Shown here piece after piece: positions 28,251-38,081 of a stretch of DNA of 64,000 nt. The translations under genes and the position numbers were made by a program. Origin of the DNA: Dipylidium caninum. Taxonomy: Eukaryota > Platyhelminthes > Cestoda > Cyclophyllidea > Dipylidiidae. The stretch is taken from contig QEYB01000266.1 in NCBI GenBank assembly GCA_017562135.1, positions 558,001-622,000 on the forward strand, given 5' to 3'. The stretch's first letter is position 1. Each line of letters begins with the position of its first letter. The notes below the pieces were generated by a model, which saw only the letters and a list, made by a program, of their open reading frames with translations, made no database searches and was not told the DNA's origin.

Positions 28251-29390
28251 CTAGCGTGCTTTAGCAAAACGTTCAGCTACGTCGCTCCAGTTAATAATTT
28301 TCCAAATGGCTTTGACGTAATCTGGCCGTTGGTTCTTATACTGCAAGTAATAGGCGTGCTCCCAGACATCAATACCAAGCAAAGGCTTCAGTCCTGAAAT
28401 CAAAAAGTGGGAAAAAAATCAGCTTATGATAAAAGGTCAAAAGTAAGTAAAGAAACGAAAGTGAACAGGGAATTACTTACAGAAAAGATATCACAAACTA
28501 AGCACAAACGTAACATCAAGAGTTATAAGTGAAATATCGACTTGCCGGTCGTTCCTTCGAGAGGGTCTTGGTTGGCACAAGTTGCGATACGCAATGTACC
28601 ACTGCTAGGTTCAAATCCCAACCATCCCCAGCCTGAACCCTGAATTGCAACGGTAGCGCTAGTCATCTTTTCTTTAAATTTTTCAAACGAACCAAAGTCT
28701 CTCTTAATTGCCTCTGCCAAAGATCCAGCGGGTTCTCCTCCTCCGTTCGGGGAAAGATTGCACCAAAAAATACTGTGATTGATGTGGCCACCGCCATTGA
28801 ATTTAAGGGCGGACTGTAAAATAACATATCGAAGTGAAGTGAAGTTTACGTCAATGAAAAGCCTTAAAACAAGGTGAAGTATAAAAGAGATAGATAACAA
28901 TGAGGAATACAGTATAGGCAACTAATTGACTAGAACTCGATGTCATAGTTGAGCCAAAATCCCAGAGGGACCGAACTTAACTACTACTTCTGCACATGCT
29001 ACAAGCGATGCATATTAGAACCTATTAAATGCATTAAATTAATAAAAATTTTTTTGGGGGCAGAATTATCTGAACTAATTGCGCAGGTATCTGTGGTAGA
29101 TTCATGAGGAATCGGGAAAGGAATATAACAGTGCCTGCAATGATATCATTTTCGTAACATCGTTTTTTGTGCATAGCTTCCGCCAGCTGCTCCTCAGCGA
29201 CGTTCAAATTATTAACGTAAGTTGCATGATGCTTCTGATAATGGCATTTCATGATGTCGGCAGAAATAACAGGTTCAAGCGCACCGAAATCATAAGGAAG
29301 GTCGGGAAGAGTATGTTTCCATGCAGAGGCAACATTAATACGTCGAAGGACAGAACCGAACTTCCGAGCATTAGAAACTAGTGCAAGCAT
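28251..29390 (-). CDS. SOD2: Superoxide dismutase [Mn], mitochondrial
   Basis: Converts superoxide to hydrogen peroxide and oxygen in the mitochondrial matrix. Exons on the minus strand: exon 1 from ATG 29390 to roughly 29160-29100, a central exon 28813-28546, and the last exon 28393-28251. The N terminus, about 25 residues rich in Arg, Ala and Ser without acid, is a mitochondrial presequence and is followed by [15 protein letters not shown]. Mn ligands and their contexts: His in [14 protein letters not shown], His in [13 protein letters not shown], Asp and His in [36 protein letters not shown] and [11 protein letters not shown] are also typical. The intron between the last two exons starts with GCAAGT, a GC-AG intron; no GT donor keeps the frame. 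The end of exon 1 is unresolved: about ten residues before SALKFNGG may come from a small exon reading IPAQL near 29100. Confidence 0.94.
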
Positions 29391-29760
29391 GATTCAGTGC
29401 AACGGCCGCAATTTCGGGACTATCTGTGTGAACTAACCAATACAAGCAGGATACACCAATAGCCAACTTAATGCAAAAAAGTAAAGAGTTACGACGTTAA
29501 TGCAAACAGATTATATTACTAGCATCTAAAATATAATAACTTGCATTTTTTAATGCCAGAAAACATTTGCAGAAATATGATGCGCCTACTCGCCTTTAGT
29601 GGACACGGCAGCCGACCCTAAGGGGGTCAATAAAGTTTACAACAGGGGGCGGTAATCGGTCGAGACATTTATTGACGTAATAAGCATGGCTTTAACAGTT
29701 GGTCTTAGAGGTCATCGAGTATAGCACCAGAATACTGGTTGGGATATCAGGGCGGAAAAA

Positions 29761-29774
29761 GCTTTTCGAAAAGC
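29761..29774. repeat. Perfect 14-bp palindrome GCTTTTCGAAAAGC
   Basis: Self-complementary over its entire length, inside the divergent SOD2/LPCAT region. Could be a protein-binding site or part of a decayed repeat; function unknown. Confidence 0.6.
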
Positions 29775-29848
29775 CCTTTACAAGCTTATTAAGAGAAGCG
29801 TAAAGGCAGCCGCAACATTAGGCGGCCTTATCTAACTCGAGAAAAAGT

Positions 29849-29869
29849 GTGATGTGGCCGTGACATCAC
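29849..29869. repeat. Inverted repeat GTGATGT...ACATCAC
   Basis: Seven-base arms separated by seven bases. ACATCAC/GTGATGT ends are reminiscent of the short inverted termini of LTR retrotransposons, but no second copy was found in the window. Confidence 0.5.
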
Positions 29870-30760
29870 CCCCCGTTAATTTAACTCGACACACTTTATG
29901 TATTTGTTCCTATGAATTTCTGTGTTCAAAGGATTCTTCCTTTTAAAATCAGCAGTCCGCGATTTGTATCAATTTGACCGGAATAAATAAATGCTTTTGG
30001 CGTTAACCTCAAGGGTAAAGATATTTTTTCTACCGGACCGCTGTTCGTATTTTTGCCCAAAAGACGCTAAAATTCGTTATTTAAAAATGCCTGCTAATGG
30101 TTTTGAGCGCGATGAATGCTAGGCACGGGAATTTCGATTTACTATTGGTTGCCCAGTTATCAGTCCTTCCCCCTGCATCTCGTTAGCCGCCCGAGTGTGA
30201 GGGTGTGCGCGCATCGTCAGTTCTGTAGGCTTACAGTAACTCTTTAGTGTATCTTAGATTTCATTTACTATTTCGAATCATTCCTAAGTAGTGCCTTTGC
30301 TCACTGTGACCTGGGATGGCTTGGCACACATTAAAGAATGCTCCCCAGGCTTTACTAACATATGGTGGACTTCTCTTATTGTTTCCTTTCTATTTAGCAA
30401 TTTTAAAAGCTTCTTACAGACAGCGGAATATGTTCAGTTCTTGTTCGTTTTTGTCGTTCGTCATCATCTGACACCTAATGGGCACTTATGTTTGACCCAA
30501 TTGTTATTCCAATATCTGCAATTTTGTAACTTATTTTTGTCAGTCTAGAGAGTTTTACTAATTGGTTCAAAAATATAATATTCTGGAGATTCCTGATACC
30601 GAATAGTCTTACTCTGTAGTGTTGTTACTTACAAATTGTAAAAGGCGATGAGGAACATAAAGCTATTAAAACAACCAGGACAATTGATTAAATTCTAAAT
30701 ATCTCCGTCTCATATGCTGGTCTTTGATTCTAAATCGAGATGGCTAATGTGGCTAGGCTT

Positions 30761-30770
30761 CGAATTTTAG
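30761..30770 (+). promoter_or_regulatory. 3' splice site six bases before the LPCAT ATG; candidate spliced-leader acceptor
   Basis: CGAATTTTAG followed by GCCACAATGG. The start codon context is good and no coding exon is recognisable upstream, so the acceptor either ends a 5'UTR intron or receives a spliced leader. Confidence 0.4.
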
Positions 30771-30776
30771 GCCACA

Positions 30777-33700
30777 ATGGAGGAATCGGATAAAATGCAT
30801 TGCGATGAAACCTTTTCTGATAATTCGGCCGCGAGCAATCCCTTCGTTCACTCTATCCACATCTCCCCAACCCGTCGAGCTCAGATGTGCCTTTTCGCCA
30901 TCTTCGTCTTTCCTTTTCGCCTTTTATTTATGCTGATCTTCCTGTTTCTAACTCTATTTTTTGGAGAACTCGCTACCCGGCGAATGGATTTTTCAGAGCC
31001 CATGTCCGGTTTTCGGAAGCATTTCCTTCTGCCAGCCTTCATATTCTGCGGACGGATGCTCTTTTTTAGTGGTGGTTTCATTTGGGTTAGACACAAGGGC
31101 AGGCGAGCCAGTCGTAAAGAAGCCCCAATCCTCGTGCTGGCGCCTCATTCCTCATTTTACGATTCTCTTGTCTTCCTATCTTTGGGGATGCCTTCTGTGG
31201 TCGGCAAAACTGAGACTGCACTCTCGCCCATTGGATCTTTTATCAAAATGACCCAGCCGATCCTTGTCAATCGGGATGATCCTTTGTCGCGACAGAATAC
31301 GCTTGCTGAGATTAGGGCATCGAGCACTTTCGTGCGATAATTGGCCGCAAGTTCTCGTATTTCCTGAGGGTACTTGCACTAATCGGTCGTGCTTGATCAA
31401 CTACAAACAAGGTAGGTCTCATTAAGATTTGAAGGCGTTTCACCCTTATTCTATAGATTTACTACTTTCAATGTTTTAGGCGCTTTCACTGTTGGATGTC
31501 CGGTTCAACCCGCAATTTTGCGGTGGGGCTATGGAGTGGTAAGTTAAATTGTCTGCATATATTTTGTTATGCTCAAAGAGTACGGCCGTCTAGCACCTTT
31601 TTTGTTGTTGAAATTTTTTACTGCGTGCCTCTTATAAACTGGTTTCTTTCTGTGATGAATATTGAGATGTAATTACCAACGAAAATTGGTAAAACCACCT
31701 GGGCCTCAAAGTTGAAGCAAATCACTTGTAGATTTTAAACCGTATTTTCGACAATGATTACTCATTCTTCTGTAACGTTTAGCATAATCTCATGTGCTCT
31801 CGGTTGAGGTTACCATGACTTTACCATTGTTTTAACCGAACTGTCGACCCATTGAAATGCCTCTCTTCTGTTATAACTTCGAGCCATCAGAATTGACTAG
31901 CGTTTATAGTTTAAAGGGTACTTTATTTTGGCAATTCTATTCAGGTAATAATGTGGCTTTGCCTTCTTTGTGACATTATTTTATTAGTATGCGTAAATTC
32001 GCAATAAAAGTTGAAAGCATTGTCAAAAGGTAATCAAGTTTATTTTTTTGCACTCACTATCAATTCTATTCCTTATCCTTCCGACTGTCCGTACTCTTTA
32101 AGAAGTTTATTTTGATCTTATCTTCATTCCATGGTTAATTCGATCCACAACAGGTATTCTTTGAGCCAGCTTATTGTGGTTGTACATCTAAACGCTATTC
32201 CAACGTATTAATGCTTTTGGATCAAAAATTGTTTTGATACGCGGAGAAACAAGAACTCTCTGATGGGACTGTCGCTTTATATGTGACTTTCTTCATCGTA
32301 TTTTTTCATATTTTATTGAGATAGGCTTATTTAGTCTACTTCTTGCTGAGTGGTTTTTGACTCATGAGTTGATTTGCCTTCTGTGAAGCCCTCTGAGATC
32401 TAGATTCCTTTCCAGTCGTTTTTTGTTGCATTTGTCTTAGAGGTATTTTGCAATTGCAATATACATTGATAGTATGCTACTTACGTCATACATACTTTTT
32501 ATGTGTAATTTCACATAAAAAATGATGGATTATTACGTGGCTGCATTATGGCTTTTGTTCTTTTTTAAATACCCATTTAACGCTGATGTCACTCGGTTTT
32601 ATCCGCGCTGCTTACTTGAAACGCAGCCAAACGTATGTGCGTAAATAATGTCGGTTAACCGTCCTCGACAAATTCGATTTAACAAAATAGGTATTTGGTA
32701 ACCGAAAAGTATTAACAATTCGTTATTTTTAAACTTTTTAGGATAGTATAACCTGGACTTGGGATGGTCCTGGGGTGTAAGCTAACTTTATATTTTGCCA
32801 ATACTATAAGATTTTATTGTATACGGACGGAGACTAGTGTTTTTTTTAAATCTTTTGTAGAGTCGAATTGCTCTTTTTTACTGCTCTGCAGCCATATACA
32901 ACACTGGAAATTGAGGTACTTGTACTCTATGTACCTTATCTGGTGGATTTACTGTTTTACCTCTCTGATTTCTTTTATTCAGTTTTTACCGGTTTATGAT
33001 CCTAACGAAGCTGAAAAGGATGATCCACAACTTTACGCCAAAAACGTGCGCGCATTGATGGCAAAGTACGTTTTAACCTGGAGCTATTTCTTTCACACAA
33101 TAGTATTTTTTATTAAGGTATGTTTTAGTGCGCAGAAGAAAAAGCGCAAATCTCACACCAAGAGAGATTTCTCCTTTGAGAAGTCGATTTTTGGTCAATT
33201 GGTAATCATTCAAATGCTTTGAGTACGCCGCCGACCACAAATTGGCATAACCCTTTTTAGCATTGCATAATTGAGTCGTATTGCTTGCTTACCCAGTCTA
33301 TATTGAGTTACTTAACGCATTCATTTAGCTTTTAAAAAGACGTACATAAGTGTCGACTTTGTGGAGGGATTAGTAAAACAATCCAGAAATATTTTCGTGC
33401 AAACGTAAAGAATGGTTGTCAGTCTTTTAACCTAATTTAGAAGGCGCATTTAAACGTCTCTGTTTTTCAAAACCATATATATTGCACTATTCCATTATGG
33501 TGCTAGAATTTAGTGGTCTAATCCTAAAAGTGAACCACTTTAAAAAGAGTTTTTTAACCGGTCTACGTGAATATATTTTTTTTTGTCAAAAATGACAGCT
33601 CTGCTGAATAGACAATGTAGGAGGCTTAACGTTCTTAGAGATGTTTCGGATGAATATAGTCATGATTGTCTAGGGGATTCATTTGTCCTAAATCCTGTCT

Positions 33701-36700
33701 GAGTTGGTTTGGCATATTTTCTGTCCTCACCTTTTCCAGGGCTGCCAACCTGCCTACCACGGATCTCAGTTTTGATGACTGTCATCGTATTCGCAAGGCT
33801 GTCCAGTTTAATCTTCCCATGGCCTGTCATATTAATGAGTACGGAAAACTCACTAAGTACTTGTAAGTCATTTTTTCAGTGAAGTGACAATTTTTTACCT
33901 TTAGCTCTCATGGTAAGACAGACTACACATTTTTCAATAGACAAAAATTTGAATTACCTTCTTACAAAACCCATTTTGGTCTTCTAATAAGATATGTTCC
34001 AAAAATAGTGACAGTAGGCCATTTCTTATTTTGAATTGCCTCTGTTTTTTTTTTCACTGTAAGGAGCAACGATTGAATGTCAAATCTCTTACTGACATCA
34101 ATTCGAAACTGGTGTGCATAGGCTTTAAAAAAAATACGGCCACAAGGATTAAGAACGCCTGTCCTAAGTATGATTTTGGGTCGCTGCACCTCTAAGTCTC
34201 AGCGTAGAGGTAATCCCGGAGGTGAAAGCAGTCTTGAGGATTGACAATGCATATTTTATCTGCTTTTGCCCACTTTATTTTCTCTGCAGGTTTCGTGAGC
34301 CCCGACTCGAGGGTCAGATCTCGGCCAGCCACATACCCTATGTGACTGAACGCCTCCTCTCAATGGCCGTAGCGGCGCGTGAGTGGTACGATGTCACGGT
34401 TGTGGCGAGGAGCTGTGAAATCTTGACTTCCTCTAAACTGGTTAGTATCTTCTTCCCCCCTTGTGGCGAGACTGCTGACGAGGCACTTCAGAACAAAGTC
34501 ATCCTTCTTCGGAAAGTTGTAGCCACACTACCCAAGGTAAGGTTAAGTTCTAAGTGAATTTGGTATCAAACCTGTAATGTTCGTGAATGTATAATCATCT
34601 TTTTCCCGTTTGGACTGAAGGTAACAGGTTTACATGGTGTGGCAGTTTTTCTCCCTAAATGACAGTGTCTTCTTACAAGCGCAAAGTATTCATATTAAGT
34701 AATTCTAGAGGAAATGCTTTCGTACTTATCGCTTTAAGCTTTGGGGTAGGCAGTTATAGTATTTTTTCCACAAAATACTATAGTATTTTTTAAACTATTC
34801 TTTGTTAGACTTATAATGGCCAGCCGGACATCCGTATCTTGGTCGTCCATCTCTGCTTCCTTATGTTTTCCGCTTCGCCTTCTGTTGCCATGCAACTGGC
34901 ATTTCAGGTAGGTCCTGTTCAATAATTATTTATGCTAACTTAGGTTACAGCGTAATGGCTACAGTTTGTTCAAATAGTATTTCGGATTCCGGGTATCAAA
35001 CATTGATGTGACAAAGTAACAGTTAAGTGTTGGGCTGTAACTGTTTTATTTACCTTTACTTATTCCAATCGTGCGAATTTTGTCCCCTCGTGTATTGCAA
35101 ATGCTAATAATTAGGGAGTCAGACGAGCACAGTTAGCTTTCTGACGATTGCAACTGGTGGAGGCTTTTAGCCTTGCGTCAGGTTTTTAAAGATTACCTGG
35201 TGGACAACAAGTTTCCTGCTTCATCATTTCTTTCGGTACTTTTGATTTTACTCTGATATGGTAGAATAGTTGTTTCAATTCCTTCAGGCCTCCTCACTGC
35301 CGCCTTAATTCTTTGAATGCGTACCCAATTCGTGTCACATACTTTTTTATGTTTTTACTATTACCGTTGTTCTACCTTTTATAAGTCTAGTTATTCGATT
35401 GACAGTTAATTTCTACACTTTTAACATTTGTGCAGACATGAGTTTTCTAATTTGGCTTTGCTTGACTGCCAACATGAGAGAGTGGGTTTTAGTGTCCCTC
35501 CTTTCCTCATAGGCCGTCTTAATTTTGCTGTTTTCACGATATCGATGTTTGTTACTTTCAAAAAGTCGTAGTGCCATGACTGGTTCTCGCAAAATCAGCT
35601 CAATTTTGTTGTTAAACTTTTTGGTTTATGAGGTTAAATTGCTGTAAAACAAGCATTAGCTACAATGGGAGGTGAATTTCTTTGATTTAATAGCATGAAA
35701 ATGCGTCTGCACACTTATTCATTCACCCATGTAGGCTTTTGACGCCATTGCTACTGATTCTGCCTCGGATACTACACCTACTGGAGATGGTGACAGTGAC
35801 TATACGGACAACTTGGCCTCACGAGTGATTTCAACTGGTGATGCAGTTCATCTCCTCACCGCCGCGTACCATCTCTCTAAGGAGGAGGCCACTGCACTGC
35901 TGAGATCCAACCTGACCGATGTGGATACGTGTGGCTTTTCCGACGGTCTTCCCATTACTCCGAGTTTGTTAATAACATCTTCGTTTTATCTTTCTATTTC
36001 TATTTTTACTCTTTATGTGCGATGGTGCCACATATTTTTTTATGTCACTTATGATTTTAGTATGTTCAACTTATGGGAGGACAGGTGGTAGGAGGTACTG
36101 AAAACAGGTTATAACTTATCGGTATCCAAAAATAAAGGTTGAGTTGTGAAATGCTGAACCTCCACTAACTTTTTCATGTTTTACCCACTCTCTCACTATC
36201 TTTGCTACTTGGGGTTTTACCGAAATGAGTAATCTCATATACATTTTACGGTTTCTAATCACGGAATATGTGTATCAGCTTACTAGAAAGGGCGCAGTAA
36301 TCTGAAGTTACCTTCTCAGTATTATAAATGTTCATTTATGATTATTTTCACGAGTTGACAAAAATATCCTTCTACAATTTGAAACTGACGAAAATGGGTA
36401 CTAGGACATGTTGGTGGATCACTGGAGTTAACCTCTCCCCCAACCGTACACGGACCCTCGACCTTCAAAAACTGTTAGAATGTGACCGAGCTTCTTCCTG
36501 CCATCGTATAATGTTGAAATCCCCTCCTTGTGTGCATTTTTTGTTATAATGGACTGACCCGGTCCACAACTGAGATATGCGCTGGCTACTGTGAATATTC
36601 ACTACCTAGCATTTTATATCACTATAGCCACTTGGGGAGCATATTCGCGTGGTAGTGGCATTGAATATTGGCGTATTCATTTTGGTAAAACAACAGAACA

Positions 36701-37411
36701 TTTGGCAGCCTAAGGGAAGCTACAATTTTTTGGCAACTGCATTCACACTGATGCGTGCTTGATGCTTCAATTTTTATTGGTATTGACCTAGTGGGAATGG
36801 GCGGAGCCTAGGTGAGTTGATTTGCTCTTCTCCGTGATCAGTGTGTTTTAGTATCTCCTGGTCTCATTTTTGAGCCTGCTTTAAATGTACTGTTTCTAAG
36901 TTCTTGTAATTACCGATCCTAGCCTGTCATTTCGTGAGTTGCTAATCTCTGAGGTAAACTTTTTATGGAGTTTTGCTATTAAGATCATTTGCTTTTTTTG
37001 CCCAGCTACGTAATTAGATTGGTTTCTACAATCGCAGATGCTATAGAAAGTGTTGAATGCGGATACGTTTATTAATGTCTACAAATTTTGATTCAAGTTA
37101 ATCCATTTCTTATAGGTTGCTTGGTCCGAAAAATGTTCACACAGTATCCTAAACTCGTATCCAGTTACGGGGACTACAAGAGCGAGCTGAGCCGCTTACG
37201 CGGTCAGTCGGATCGAGCCATTTCGGAGACCTCGTCTACTTCCAACTCTATTTGCAGCCTTTGCACCGAGGACGTGGTAGCCTTCAAACCGGGACATCGC
37301 AGAGAAGCTTCAAATACGTCTGTTGCATCTTCTACAGCCTCCCTAGATCAATCTGTTGAGACTGATCTTCGAAAGCGTGTCGTAGCTGTTGCTTCTATTC
37401 GAGACACCTGA
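30777..37411 (+). CDS. Lysophosphatidylcholine acyltransferase (LPCAT1/2 type), frameshifted in this sequence
   Basis: Membrane acyltransferase of the Lands cycle that re-acylates lysophospholipids. Ten exons: 30777-31411, 31480-31538, 32742-32776, 32861-32915, 32983-33065, 33740-33862, 34290-34536, 34809-34907, 35735-35945, 37116-37411; about 613 residues once the frame is corrected. Seen: a hydrophobic segment RLLFMLIFLFLTLFFGEL (near residue 43), block I as HSSFYD (HxxxxD), block II VNRDDPLSRQNTLAEIR, block III VLVFPEGTCTNRSC, then GCPVQPAILRWGYG, DSITWTWDGPG and LEIEFLPVYDPNEAEKDDP. After LPTTDLSFDDC comes the C-terminal EF-hand region, where calcium loops have lost most acidic residues. 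A Ser/Thr-rich tail replaces the usual terminus. A single extra base in GGG 31315-31317 shifts the frame between blocks II and III; no intron can explain it. Otherwise all phases agree. Confidence 0.9.
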
Positions 37412-38056
37412 TCCATTCCGCTCTCCACAATCGCATTGTATTCTATAAATCTCATGTTATATCGTTTCGTCCTTTTCTCTCTTTGATTTAACTACGAATT
37501 TATCAACGGAGCAAGCCTCCTCTTCTTATTAACCTGCCCATCTCTTCTACTGTTGCATTTTTATAAGTCATGCATTTATATAGTTCCTCTGGCTAGCCAC
37601 GCCATCTTGTCCTGTCTACGCGAAGGCGTAATTACTCTTCCTCTCTCTTGTATGAATCTATTTCGTGAGTATATGGTTCTACTTAACTTTGAGTTTTTTT
37701 TGCTTTCGCCAATGCTAACACTACTGCTATTGGTGTTTTCATCGTTTTGTAGCTTTGTTTCTGCATTTAACTCTATACCGGTTAGTTGAACGGCATCATT
37801 GTGACTCGCCCTGATTCTCCCTCTTAGATACTACTTTTACGTGCCAGCAGATCAAAAGTCTCTATTAATTTCATAATTTAAATGTAATCTCATTGTGAAA
37901 ATTTTGGGGACCCAAGTGGCTGAGTGGCGTGTGATTCTCATGTGAAATAACTAGGTATTCTTTTCAAATTCCTTACTTGGAGGCTACGATTTGCGTTCTC
38001 AAACAATTCAGTCCACGTTCAATTCCAGGTGAAGTTAATAGATGTTTATGAGTGGT
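37412..38056. other. Spacer between LPCAT and TDP2
   Basis: A+T-rich, 670 bp between stop and start codons of two genes on the same strand. It contains the tRNA-like sequence at 37908-37982 and ends in the TDP2 leader acceptor. No further coding content. Confidence 0.5.
37908..37982 (+). pseudogene. tRNA-like sequence (degenerate tRNA or tRNA-derived repeat)
   Basis: Contains a box A match (GTGGCTGAGTGG) and, about 45 bases on, a weak box B (TTTCAAATTCC), as in Leu/Ser-type tRNAs. The 5' CCAAG pairs with the 3' CTTGG, giving a partial acceptor stem. The central part does not fold into a convincing anticodon arm, so a functional tRNA is unlikely. Spacing suggests a pseudogene or the head of a short interspersed element. 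Confidence 0.35.
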
Positions 38057-38068
38057 GTTTTTTTCCAG
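38057..38068 (+). promoter_or_regulatory. Strong 3' splice site 13 bases before the TDP2 ATG; candidate spliced-leader acceptor
   Basis: GTTTTTTTCCAG, an almost perfect pyrimidine tract plus CAG, followed by 13 bases and the ATG. TDP2 lies 670 bp downstream of LPCAT on the same strand, so it could be a trans-spliced unit; a 5'UTR cis-intron remains possible. Confidence 0.45.
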
Positions 38069-38081
38069 ATTTGTAAAACAA

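Larger units (their letters stand above)
29391..30760. other. Divergent intergenic region between SOD2 (-) and LPCAT (+)
   Basis: No protein-coding content recognised. The stretch 29577-29880 differs from its A+T-rich surroundings: it has a perfect 14-bp palindrome (29761-29774), an AATAAA, and ends in a hairpin flanked by a CCCCCC run (29849-29875). It may be a fragment of a mobile element. Promoters for both genes should be here. Confidence 0.4.
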
